A program made the translations under genes and the position numbers. A DNA stretch of 37,667 bases. Source: Nemertoderma westbladi. Taxonomy: Eukaryota > Xenacoelomorpha > Nemertodermatida > Nemertodermatidae. The DNA lies in contig JAUCBJ010000856.1 in the NCBI GenBank assembly GCA_032718475.1, positions 1-37,667 on the forward strand. The letters run 5' to 3'. Shown here in pieces: positions 10,547-20,860 of this stretch; positions within the stretch are counted from its first letter, which is position 1, and the number at the start of each line of letters is the position of its first letter. The notes beneath the pieces were generated by a model. It was not told the origin of the DNA. It did no database searches and was given only the letters and a program-made list of their open reading frames with translations.

Positions 10547-11890
10547 GTAAGTTCCCGTGGCGTGGGTGCGATCAGGCTTTCCCTGGCTTAATAAGCCTAA
10601 AAAAAGGTTCTCCCATTCAATATAAAATATGGTATAAATTGTAAACCGGTAATTTACTCAAACAATAGCGTTTGTTCGCGATTAAAATTCTTGTTAAATT
10701 GAAATAATTCCATGCAAACAAACATGAAAAATTAAAATATCACAACAATTAAATCGCAAAAAATTGACTTTGGACTTTGGAATTATAACATTATTTGGTA
10801 ATCAGCACAAGGAAATACAAAAAACGCATCTACCATATATAAATTAAATGGAGAGAGTAAATATTGAACTATAAATTATCCATTAGCTGTTAATAACGTT
10901 TGGATATTTACAAAAAAAATATACGACAACAAGAAAGAATATTCTAGGTTTATTCCTACAAATAACAGGGACCAGAATCGAAAATTGACTTAAGATAGAG
11001 TGTTGCACTTTAATTACATAATACAAAAAACACGAATTAATTAATTATCCATTCAATAAACGAGTTGTAAGTAAATATATAATTTATTCCACAAAATTGC
11101 CTTTGTGGGAGATTTACAATTTATAGTATACTGTAGTAGTGCTGTACTGTCAGTATTTCCTGTCATGTATGATTAATAATAATAATAAAAATAATAATAT
11201 ACTCAGTGGTGTACAACTGCTATCTGTATCAATTCAATAGTCAGCAACCGTAGTTCGTTGCAGTTCTGGTACTGGTAGATCCATCACACATATACTTGTG
11301 GGGCGAGCCACGAAGTGAACAAAGCCTTAGCATAGGGGTACAATTAACGAGTTGTCTGTCGTCGTCTAATTTTTGATCGTTAATAACTCCGTCAATCATT
11401 GATGAAATTTAACCAAACGTGGTACGTATGCAGTCTCGTGCTGAGCGAAGGCCCCGCTAACAATTATTATATTGTTTACTGAGAGAAAGGTTATGTGAAA
11501 ACGCAATGAGGGGAAGAAAAAAAGGAAATTCTGTGGTATAAAATTACGTATTACATTAAAAACAAATAGCTAGCTTTTCCCCTTTATATAAACCCTTTGA
11601 TTAAACAAATTATAGCAGAAAAAAAGTAGAAAAAAAGTCTATTTGTTTCCCATGTAGCCCCCATAGAACTCAAACTAAGTATTCCAATACGAGTATCAAA
11701 CATTATCTCTCTACCATTATAAATATTTAATACTATAAATTATATTATTATATGTAATTGAAAGCAGTAAAACTTAAATTAAAAATAACAAAAACTAGAA
11801 CAAATTATATAATTCAACTTGTATGTAATTTATGATTTGTATTTTATAGTTTATAAAATATAGAATATATTAAGTATTTACATCCTGAAG
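10547..11890. other. AT-rich intergenic DNA, no gene recognised
   Basis: Stop codons are dense in all frames and no RNA gene is recognisable. A short AAT-rich microsatellite lies at about 11171-11202. Nothing else stands out. Confidence 0.7.
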
Positions 11891-12319
11891 TGTAAAATAG
11901 CACTTTATAGCACTACAGCTGAATAACTGGAACAAAGTGCAACACCATGGAGTAAAATAGCACTTTATAGCACTACAGCTGAATAACTGGAACAAAGTGC
12001 AACACCATGGAGTAAAATAGCACTTTATAGCACTACAGGTGAATAACTGGAACAAAGTGCAACACCATGGAGTAAAATAGCACTTTATAGCACTACAGCT
12101 GAATAACTGGAACAAAGTGCAACACCATGGAGTAAAATAGCACTTTATAGCACTACAGCTGAATAACTGGAACAAAGTGCAACACCATGGAGTAAAATAG
12201 CACTTTATAGCACTACAGCTGAATAACTGGAACAAAGTGCAACACCATGGAGTAAAATAACACTTTATAGCACAAAAGCTGAATAACTGGAACAAAGTGC
12301 AACACCATGGAGTAAAATA
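11891..12319. repeat. 60-bp minisatellite, 7 full units
   Basis: Units start at 11891, 11951, 12011, 12071, 12131, 12191 and 12251, each exactly 60 bp, with a partial eighth at 12311. They are almost identical. The third unit has a C-to-G change in CTACAGCT, and the seventh has three substitutions. Each unit contains GCACTTT and AAAGTGC as inverted arms that could pair. As 60 is a multiple of 3, one minus-strand frame (11870-12385) stays open as a 20-residue periodic, Cys- and Phe-rich peptide. The near-identity at all codon positions points to DNA-level homogenisation, not a protein gene. Confidence 0.96.
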
Positions 12320-12452
12320 AATAAACAATAAATATGCACCGGACCGGTACATAATTTTATTTCGAAATTGAAACACTAGGTTCACTCAGTGATGGTAGCA
12401 CGTCGAATTATTAGACACAATAATACTTATTGTATATATAAATTATATAGTA

Positions 12453-12462
12453 CAGAGGCGTA

Positions 12463-12493
<31 letters not shown>

Positions 12494-12958
12494 CTGGGCG
12501 CCAACAGAAAGGGGCGCCAAAATGGCTTTCTTGAGTTGTTATTATTTGCATTTGTCGATATTATAAACATAACAAGTATAATTTCAATGTTTAAATCGGG
12601 AATATTTTTAATTTTAATAATAATTTAATTTTTTTATACAAAATCTGTTACCAATCTAACATCCCCCCCCCCTTAAAACAGATATCGGAGATATTAATTA
12701 ATTATCGTGATAAAAACTATGGAATTTACTTACTGCCTTACTGACTTACTGCTTACTGCTTTGAATAAGGGGCAACAATACTACAGCACTGTGTAATATT
12801 TGAAATAGGGCAACTACATTTATTATATTTATGATTACTCATAAAAAATGTCAACATTCAATGGGTTTATGATAAATTTTATTACTTGGGGGAGGGGGGG
12901 GGGGGGGGGCTAAAAGCTTGTTTACCTCCGGTTGCTGAAAAACCACGCTACGCCTCTG
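12453..12958. mobile_element. hAT-type MITE, 506 bp, with internal poly-G tracts
   Basis: The ends are 11-bp inverted repeats, CAGAGGCGTAG (12453-12463) and CTACGCCTCTG (12948-12958). The flanking 8 bases are ATATAGTA and ATAAACTA, matching at 6 of 8, which would be a decayed 8-bp target duplication. An 8-bp duplication and CAG...CTG ends are typical of hAT elements. A second member, with 15-bp ends and a perfect duplication, lies at 35415-35787. Inside are poly-G runs at 12463-12490 (28 G) and 12894-12909 (16 G). There is no transposase frame. Confidence 0.75.
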
Positions 12959-13742
12959 ATAAACTATCATGTAATATAATAAGAAAAAAACGTTTTTATA
13001 CTTTGATGTAATTTCTTCTAATTTTATTCCAGACGTTCATATACATGTATTATTAATATATATTATAATATTAACATATATTGAGGGGGAAATTGTTTGT
13101 ATTTCTGAGAGAGACAAATAGGGGGGAATCTTGAAGCAATAAAAATATATCCCCTTCCATAGGAAAATCGACTCAAATAATAGTCTCTGCAAAATAATTA
13201 TAAAATTCTATGCCGTGTCCTACAACTAAAAAGTGGTTGAATACAAAAAAATGGTTGAAATTTCAACTTAAGGTAATTTAATATGGACAACTAAAAGCTA
13301 AATCACAATTAATTAATAAAACTAGTAAAAGTTTGTCACATTCGGTTATTACAGTTTACAGGATAAAATTATTTTGTGTAAGTTAATTAACTGTTAACAA
13401 AAGCCGTACCCAGCCCCCCATTGGAAAATTAATCAAGTAACATGAAGGAAAAACAAAAAGGTGGCGCGTCAATTACCCAACAATAGTGCGTTACTGAGTA
13501 AAAACTAATCAGTGAGTGCTGTTGTGTTGGGAGCATAAAGGATATAATAAATCCATTGATTCCATACGTTCTCCGCTCGGAATTATTTATTTTAGAGAAG
13601 TTAATTGACGTATAGAAACTCGACTTAACTTGAGCTGTAACCGATTTTCCTGCACTTACACTCATTGCCAAAGGTGTATTGCTGTCGATGAACTTGGTAT
13701 TACATTGATTATTTACTTATAGTTTACAAACAATAATATCAT
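12959..13742. other. AT-rich DNA downstream of the kinase gene; probable 3' UTR nearest the gene
   Basis: Since the kinase is on the minus strand, its 3' UTR should lie just left of 13743. An 80-codon minus-strand frame at 13429-13671 falls here and has no recognisable domain. No long A tail (T run on the plus strand) marks the end of a recent retrocopy. Confidence 0.45.
13586..13591 (-). promoter_or_regulatory. Candidate polyadenylation signal AATAAA
   Basis: The plus strand reads TTTATT, giving AATAAA on the minus strand about 150 bases past the kinase stop codon. The motif is common in AT-rich DNA, so only its position supports it. Confidence 0.3.
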
Positions 13743-16457
13743 CTACTGATGTAAAGGTGGTTTGATTTTAACTAATCCCGTGTCAACCTTCTCCCGTTTG
13801 TATTTGTTCCATCTGTCGTCGTCTGATTCGTGAGTGAGGTAGCGTCTGCCCACCAGCGTCTCCAACTCCAAAAGATCCACCCACAATTGATAATCCTCGA
13901 ACCACGGGTGCAGCAGACCCTTCTCAACCGTGAACCGTTTCCTTATTTTAACCTGGAGTAAACAGCCGATCAGTTCTATGGCGTGACGGTTGATCTCCTT
14001 CCACGGTGTTTTCGGGTACATGAAGGCGGCATTTTGTATCTGGTCGTTGATGTCTTCATCCTCATTGAATGGAAAGGTGCCGGATAAAGCGACATATATA
14101 ATGACTCCGACACTCCACATGTCCAAGGAGCGGTTGTAACCCTTACTGCAGAGGACTTCGGGGGCCAAGTAAGCAGGAGTACCCACCACTGACTTTCGGA
14201 AGGATTTCTCGCCAATGATACGCGCGAATCCGAAATCGCATAATTTCACCTGAGGGAAGGGGCCGTCCGATGTCAATAGGACATTTTCCGGCTTTAAATC
14301 GCAATGAACAATGGCTTTGTTGTGAAGAAATTTTAAAGCCATAAGGATCTGCATAACAAGATACTTAGTACACCTTTCAGTTAGTCGCCCCTTAGCGGAA
14401 CTAAGAATCATCTCTAACATGTCACCTTTGAGTTTCTCCATAACTACAAACACTCGTTCCGGTGTGTCGAACATGCGCTCGAGATTAACAACACCTGGAT
14501 GCGATATGTTCTGGAGGATAGAAACCTCATTTTTTAGTTGGTGCTCCTGTTTGGTAGGAAAGCGGGATTTATCAATAACCTTAACGGCGACTTCTTTGCC
14601 ACCCTTTCTCTGGACAGCGCCATAAACGATTCCAAATTGGCCGCTACCCAGAATATCATCCGGAAATATTTGGTAATGTAAAGAAATGTCCTCCTTGCAG
14701 GCGACCGGAGCCACTAGCAGACTCGGCTGGCACGAACCACTGCTGGGGACTCGCAGCATGTTACCGTGCTCGTGTTCCAGAGGAGAGATCATGTCGAGAC
14801 TGGCCGTAGGCGTGATGCTAGGCGGGCGCAGGGCGTCCTGTAGGGTCTGGCACCACTGCGAGCCAAGCCGTGTGCCCGTGCCTCGCTCGTTGTCCGTCCG
14901 CTCGTTCACCTCGCCCGCGTAGAATTCCAGGTTCACCGTAGATATCAGAAACACCGCGGACGGTTTCGGTGCATCTGGAGGCAGCTCATTCGGGGCCACG
15001 TCCTCGATGTGTAGCACCTCCGCTAAGGGGACATCTTTATAGTACTTCGACCCTTTATCGCTGTGATACAATGTGAGAGATTTGGTGTCCAAACGCCAAT
15101 AGTGACGTTTCCGCATGCTATCCTTGTTCGAGTAATGGACCATCCAGCCTTCCTTGAGCACAGTAGTGCCTTTACGTTTAGTCTGCCGAACGGACTGGAC
15201 GATTCTCATCAAGGGAATATTGTTGCTGAGATCGGTATCAAGAGGTTTCAGCCTGTCAGTGCCAGCCATGAAGGGTGTATCTTCGGTTTCATTGTCAGCG
15301 TAGCCCTGCTCTATTTCTTCCGCTTCCATGTCGATCATAAATATCGGATTGGTGATATCTTGGTCGCTACCTGTGCCGTCATCCCCGTCGCTGGACGCAA
15401 CAGAGATTATGTCTGACATCCCGTCATCAACTTGAATCTCCGATGGGTCTGCAGACCGAGGTTCGCCTTCACACTGACTCGGAATTTTACTTAAACATTT
15501 CTTATGGGAATTGAGTTTGCAATCTCTGCATTGGTATCCCTGTCGAAATAAACCCTTTAACAGTTTCTTGCAGTTGAAACAGACTGTTGGTTTCTTATAG
15601 GAATGTATTGAGAAGGTGTGCGGGACTTTGACTTTCTCTTGCATCGCTTTCTCCACCCAGAGAGGCCGACCATTCCATGAGGCTCGCTTTGCATACTTCC
15701 AGAGATCGACGTACTTGAGGTTGGGTGAGGTGAGATAGCCCTGGTGCTGCGGGCTGGTCCCTGTAGGTTGAGGTGTCTGGGTGCCGCTACCCGGTATGTC
15801 GCCACAGAAACTACCGCCGGGGGAGCGCAGCGGCAATACCGGCTCCCCCGCGAGGGAGTCTGACTCACGGAGGAGCAGTTTGAGATCGGGGGTGGAGCAG
15901 ACGGTGAGACCGGTAGGCATCGGTGTCATAGAGGCCTTCCTGTCCCGGCGTCGAGTCTGCGCACAGTTGTTGGGGATCTTATAGACGCATCGCTTGTGGA
16001 AATTAAGACCGCAACCCTCACATTTGAGACCTTGTCGGACCAATCCAAATAGCATCTCTCCGCAGTGGTCGCAGAATGCGGGAGCCCTGTACGAGTGGAC
16101 GAATAGGGCATGAGGCCGAATGGCTTGGTCTGCCCGTGTCGCTTTCGCTGAAAGAACCACCTCTATAAGGTCGCCTTCTTTAACATCATTGGCTGATTGT
16201 AATAAAGTCAACTCGTAGGGTTGTACATTGGAATGGCGAAATAATACAACTCTATCAGAAATTCCATAGAAACCGTGTTCTGGAAATTCAGATTCTATAA
16301 TTGAACAGGCGATGTCTTTGACATTCTGTAAATTCGGATCAATTAACTCCAAACTAACATATCGACGATACACGCCTATTTGGAGATCAAAGCTGACCTC
16401 CTGGTCACCAGGCGATGCACAAATATTCCCATTAATAGATACACTAACTTCGGCCAT
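13743..16457 (-). CDS. PRKD: Protein kinase D (PKD/PRKD family), intact and without introns
   Basis: The 904-residue protein has the full family layout. In order: an N-terminal ubiquitin-like region (about 22-105), two C1 zinc fingers binding diacylglycerol (116-165 and 280-329, all Cys/His ligands present), a PH domain (about 432-546) and a Ser/Thr kinase domain (about 595-853). Kinase landmarks are the glycine loop GSGQFG (604-609), Lys626, Glu644, HCDLKPEN (718-725), DFG (741-743), activation-loop serines 752 and 756, and APE (765-767). PKDs act at the Golgi and plasma membrane after diacylglycerol and PKC signals. Length fits vertebrate PKDs (about 880-910). The ATG has A at -3 and G at +4, and an in-frame TAG lies 12 codons upstream (16491-16493). 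Animal PKD genes usually have many exons, so the single coding exon is unusual. It may be a functional retrocopy or a gene that lost introns. Confidence 0.96.
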   Translation of the reverse strand: MAEVSVSINGNICASPGDQEVSFDLQIGVYRRYVSLELIDPNLQNVKDIACSIIESEFPEHGFYGISDRVVLFRHSNVQPYELTLLQSANDVKEGDLIEVVLSAKATRADQAIRPHALFVHSYRAPAFCDHCGEMLFGLVRQGLKCEGCGLNFHKRCVYKIPNNCAQTRRRDRKASMTPMPTGLTVCSTPDLKLLLRESDSLAGEPVLPLRSPGGSFCGDIPGSGTQTPQPTGTSPQHQGYLTSPNLKYVDLWKYAKRASWNGRPLWVEKAMQEKVKVPHTFSIHSYKKPTVCFNCKKLLKGLFRQGYQCRDCKLNSHKKCLSKIPSQCEGEPRSADPSEIQVDDGMSDIISVASSDGDDGTGSDQDITNPIFMIDMEAEEIEQGYADNETEDTPFMAGTDRLKPLDTDLSNNIPLMRIVQSVRQTKRKGTTVLKEGWMVHYSNKDSMRKRHYWRLDTKSLTLYHSDKGSKYYKDVPLAEVLHIEDVAPNELPPDAPKPSAVFLISTVNLEFYAGEVNERTDNERGTGTRLGSQWCQTLQDALRPPSITPTASLDMISPLEHEHGNMLRVPSSGSCQPSLLVAPVACKEDISLHYQIFPDDILGSGQFGIVYGAVQRKGGKEVAVKVIDKSRFPTKQEHQLKNEVSILQNISHPGVVNLERMFDTPERVFVVMEKLKGDMLEMILSSAKGRLTERCTKYLVMQILMALKFLHNKAIVHCDLKPENVLLTSDGPFPQVKLCDFGFARIIGEKSFRKSVVGTPAYLAPEVLCSKGYNRSLDMWSVGVIIYVALSGTFPFNEDEDINDQIQNAAFMYPKTPWKEINRHAIELIGCLLQVKIRKRFTVEKGLLHPWFEDYQLWVDLLELETLVGRRYLTHESDDDRWNKYKREKVDTGLVKIKPPLHQ

Positions 16458-16507
16458 TATGCGACATAGAGAACAATTAATATTATCAAACTAAAAAACT
16501 AAGACAA

Positions 16508-16526
16508 ATAGATCTGAAAAAATGAA
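16508..16526 (-). promoter_or_regulatory. Candidate 3' splice site in the kinase 5' UTR
   Basis: On the minus strand the sequence reads CATTTTTTCAG/ATCTATTTG, a pyrimidine run followed by CAG, with the junction between 16514 and 16513. It is about 55 bases upstream of the ATG. If used, the kinase would have a non-coding first exon further right and an intron in the 5' UTR only. Such sites occur by chance in AT-rich DNA. Confidence 0.35.
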
Positions 16527-17400
16527 CTTTTTAACACATTTCAATTTTCGGAACTTTCTGAAAGTTTATTATTATTATTTCTACTGCGTGGGAAACAAAA
16601 CTAGCGGGATTAAAGGATTTCATGACAGTTAAAGCAACGAATGTTGGAGCAACTCAACTGCGAGGGATTCAATCCGCTGTGCCTTTGCAGTGGCCACTAG
16701 TACCAGGTAGGTAACGACGCACTTGTGTAACACCGGTGGGACAGCCCAAGCTGTCTCCTGATTCGCGGATTAATCGACATCCTCCGAGATTCATATGGGA
16801 TGCCCCTCGAGAGCTCCAGTCACTTTTAGATGAGAAACACTCCTTATGTTGATTATGGTTACTGAAGAGAAACTTATGCACAAAAATGTGGATTATGAAT
16901 TTGCATAATTTCGGACGTTAGGTACACAACAGAGAATACTATTAACCTAAGCAACACTGTTAGGAATTATGTGTAATATTGTTACAAGATGTAATTGTTT
17001 CTTACAGGGTTGTACAAAGTGTTTATTTGAATGGAGTGAATTTAAATTTGATGGTTAAATTGGGGGGGGGGGGGGGGGGGGGGGTAAATATTTACAAATT
17101 AATATTGTACTATATTCAAGCAAGTTGCTATGAAAACAACAACTAAACGTGATCTACATCGACAAATTTAATTGGCAAATTAATTAATTGGATATCAATA
17201 ACTTTATAACTATTCAGTTGTGATGACTGAATCACCACAGGCGACTCCCAAAAAAATATATAAATAAATAAATCACCACATTGCTTAAAATTTGAAAAAA
17301 CTAAAACAACAACACCGAAACGAGTTAGCGGTAAAGAATTTACATTATTACAAGTACCGGTATAGCAGTTAGTACACGCTGACCAGGGATCGTACGGTAC
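16527..17400. other. Upstream region of the kinase gene, no second gene recognised
   Basis: This should hold the kinase promoter or its first intron, but I see no clear TATA box, initiator or CpG island. A more GC-rich block at 16640-16830 has no recognisable product. A 23-base poly-G run lies at 17062-17084. Confidence 0.45.
17062..17084. repeat. Poly-G tract, 23 G
   Basis: An uninterrupted run of 23 guanines lies in AT-rich DNA about 600 bases upstream of the kinase start codon. Confidence 0.97.
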
Positions 17401-17656
17401 TACCGCTACCGCAACCGCTACTGCTACCGCTACCGCTACCGCTACCGCTACCGCTACCGCCACCCTTACTGCTACCGCTACCGCTACCGCTACCGCTACC
17501 GCTACCGCTACCGCTACCGCTACCGCTACCGCTACCGCTACCGCTACCGCTACCGCTACCGCTACCGCTACCGCTACCGCTACCGCTACCGCTACCGCTA
17601 CCGCTACCGCTACCGCTACCGCTACCGCTACCGCTACCGCTACCGCTACCGCTACT
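17401..17656. repeat. (TACCGC)n hexanucleotide array, about 42 units
   Basis: TACCGC repeats from 17401 to 17656. It is imperfect at the left (AACCGC, TACTGC and a CACCCTTACTGC interruption near 17461) and perfect from about 17472. Loss of perfection toward one edge is usual for a growing repeat. On the minus strand it reads as alternating Ala-Val, which is a repeat artefact. A smaller relative lies at 18283-18330. Confidence 0.97.
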
Positions 17657-19515
17657 ACAGTATTGGCGGTAGTTGGTTTTTAGTTTTTACTAATTACAGT
17701 ATGCAAGTTTCCAATTGGAGTGCTGCCTCTGCCTGCCCATGGAATTCATGTTAAATTGATAATTGAATAACAAGTGCCTAAGAAGTACAACTTTTACTCT
17801 GTGTTCCATAATTAAGTTAAGTTGAAGTTCATCAGTGTCATAACAGGCTGAAACAGCAGAAATAGTAATAGGCCTAGTCAAATTATTTGAAATAGTCAAA
17901 TAATTTTCTAAAATAATAATCCTGATTTCGTATAACTATGAAATTATTAAGATATAAATTTTTTATGATACGAAAAAATACAAAAACTTATTTCGTATCA
18001 TATCGCATTATCTTACAATCACATTCATATCATATTGTATCCTTTATTTTATACCTTCAAAAATTACCATATAATCAGAATAAACGTTCAGCCATTATTA
18101 CTGCAGTTACACATTACATATGAAAAATTGATTCGTATGTATCGTATTTTCTGTCAACAAAAGCAAAAATAAATGAAAATTTATTAATTCAAGAAAACAA
18201 TTTACCAAAAATAAACGCCACACTTAAAAAAAAAACGTCAAAAAGTGAGCGTCTAACTTCATTAATAACAGCTACAGATTTTGCTACCGCTACCGCAAAG
18301 CCATACCGTTACCGCTACCGCTACCGCAAAAAGTAACTGACCCTGACCCTGACGCGTAATTATAACTTTTAGTAAGCCTACTGCAACTGAAGTGCCAAAA
18401 AGTACCGGTCTAGACATAATATATTCTCGTTTTCTTAGAATAGGGCAAATATTCATAAAGTAGTGTCTATATATTACTTACAATATTAATTACTCTAACG
18501 CAGATAATACAGTGTCAGTACCAGACGAACTTATAATATAGGTTGTTCCTCTAAATAAAAATAATAAATAAGTTGAACCTTGTATTACAATTACAGACAT
18601 CAAAACTAAACGACCGGCTAATCAAGCCGATCTCGACTTTTTGATCGCCCCATGAATCTCTTGTATTCGTTAAGAAGGTTAATAATATATAGCGACCCAA
18701 ACTGAGGATCTAAGTTACTATTTAGCGAGGGCGAGTCAAAACTGCGAGCCATCAGCGAACTGTTACAATTATACCATGGTCGTTTTCAGGAAGTCTGTAT
18801 GTGTGTGTGTTTCAGTGCGTGTATGTCGGAAGCCAAGCTATAACTAGCCGCAGTATAATTATAATTGTTCGCTAAGACGGCTTGCAGCTTTTGCTGCACC
18901 AAGGCCTCACTCGTGTTATATTTAATATGTTAATTAATTAAATTAATTAACAAAATAGTGGTTTATTATACAACGATTTATAATAACAATAATAGAATGA
19001 ATATAAATGCCTAAGCAGTAAACCGAAGGCAAATATAAAGATGGCAATAAAGAATACCTTTAGACTCGAATGTCTTATCATACCCACCATATACAGTACA
19101 GTAGTCGTCCTTAATTATTACCATCATATAGAATAATAATATTATCAGTTTATTGACCGTAAATAATGTACGTTTGCCCAACTCAGAATCTCACAAAACT
19201 ATAATTATTTGCTCGTCCAAAAAGCAATGATTACCAACATAGCGTTACACTATGGGTTCCCAACAAACAGGTACCACCACACGGCGCATTTATTGACATC
19301 GCAATGCCAGATTAATAATTATCTGACGGCTTCATCCTGGGAACTGGTTCATCCCGAAGTTAACGTAAATAAATCCTAATAAAGTAAGAATTCGCTACAC
19401 TCCCTAGCGGAAAACAGGAAACCTGGAGGTAAAACCATCTAATGGAAACCGTATTTACTCGAATAAAACGCCCCAGGAATAATCGCCCCATGGACTGTAA
19501 AGTTAGCCTCTCCGA
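17657..19515. other. AT-rich intergenic DNA, no gene recognised
   Basis: No coding or RNA gene is supported. A short TACCGC cluster lies at 18283-18330. A short GT-rich run lies near 18795-18812. The 20-bp palindrome at 19516 follows. Confidence 0.6.
18283..18330. repeat. Short degenerate TACCGC/TACCGT cluster
   Basis: About six TACCGC or TACCGT units, split by CAAAGCCA, lie about 630 bases from the main (TACCGC)n array and in the same orientation. It may be an old seed of the same repeat. Confidence 0.8.
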
Positions 19516-19535
19516 ATAAACGCCCGGGCGTTTAT
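19516..19535. repeat. Perfect 20-bp palindrome
   Basis: ATAAACGCCCGGGCGTTTAT is its own reverse complement. A related phrase, ACTCGAATAAAACGCCCC, lies about 60 bases upstream at 19456-19473. The pair suggests the remains of a short inverted-repeat element, but no outer ends or target duplication are visible. Confidence 0.9.
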
Positions 19536-20860
19536 CATTATTATGCCCACTAATGGCTAAATGGAAGGTTTTGTTACTATTTCATTTCTTTGTATGGAAT
19601 TATTTTCGCACTATCAAATCGTCATGGCGACATATTTTCCAACTTTATATCGCAGTGCGACATTATTTCTCATTATGTCCCTACGACATAGATTTAATGT
19701 ACTTTCTAAATAATAATACGGTAACTATTTCACAATTCTAAAACTTACAAAATTTAAATGAACCAACGGACATGACATACATAACCCGAGGCGTTATCCA
19801 CTACGCTAATTTGGTACGAGATGAAAGTGTTTATAATTAACAAGTCATGCTATACTGTTACAATGTTGTTCTAGAAAGTTTAAGTGTGAATATTAATAAT
19901 ACGGTATATATATATAATTATGAATAATTCCCCTCCCCACCCATAAATAATAATAATATACGTCATTGTTCATATTATAGCAGTTTATAGCGTTACGGCA
20001 CGAGTGATGTTGATAATAAAACGGGGGCGAATATAAAAACCAAATGTATATAAATTGTAGTCGATTGGGAAAGACTAATTGAACAAGGAACAGTGGGAAC
20101 AAGGGGTAGGATCAAAGACAAACTAGTTGCTATACCTATAAATCAATGTAACATCATTGTTACATAGTACCGGACACTGAATGGTATATACCGGTACTGG
20201 TACATTGAAAAGTATAAATAAAAATTATATAGATAGATACTACCTAAAACTTACCAAGATAATCAGCAGGGTTCATACAATTCACTCGAATATAGATATC
20301 TCTGCAACCTTCACCAACATATATATACCGGTATGGGTATATATACAATCTAAAATAGAAAAATTATAAATATAATAATTATGTCTGTAAATATGAAAGC
20401 AAACAGCTGTAATTTACGCTATGGGGGTTTTCGTTGGCGGTTATTTCAATTCTGATATATATTGGTTTTCACGTTTGGTAAAGTCTAATATATGTCTTCC
20501 TGTCTGTCTGTCGACTGGTCTGTCAGTCAATATAATATAAAACACACCACGTAAATATTTCGCATTTCTGAGATTTGTCTGTTTCTCAAAATGTGGATCC
20601 GAATTCTGTATAGGGAATTATCCACGTTCACCGCACTCTAAGTGCATTATGTTTCGCAATTTCACTTCACTTTCCAAATGGGAAGTTTATCTTCAAGTTG
20701 GGCAGTTAATTATACTACACGGACAGTTAGTTATCTAGTCAGTTATCTCCAAATGAAATGCGTTGTTGAAAAATAGATTAACTGGAAGGGAAGTTGACCG
20801 GCATTTATATGAAATAATTAAGCGGAATTGACGTCAGAATTCAGACATCCTTTCCTAAAA
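19536..20860. other. AT-rich intergenic DNA, no gene recognised
   Basis: Short open frames (for example 19553-19741 and 20181-20369) show no protein features. ACCGGT-containing palindromic patches occur near 20189 and 20326, the second inside TATATA on both sides. The segment ends where LINE B1 begins. Confidence 0.6.

Noticed and set aside
11870-12385. 171-codon minus-strand frame as a repeat-protein gene
   Set aside because: It is fully explained by a 60-bp tandem repeat, with no conserved domain and no excess of silent differences.
13429-13671. 80-codon frame downstream of the kinase
   Set aside because: No domain; it falls in the probable 3' UTR of the kinase and is of chance length.
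13743-16457. Kinase as a recently processed pseudogene
   Set aside because: The frame is fully intact with every catalytic and zinc-binding residue, and no poly(A) tract or flanking duplication is seen.
17143-17463. Minus-strand frame beginning with Ala-Val repeats
   Set aside because: The start is a translation of the (TACCGC)n array and the rest has no recognisable feature.
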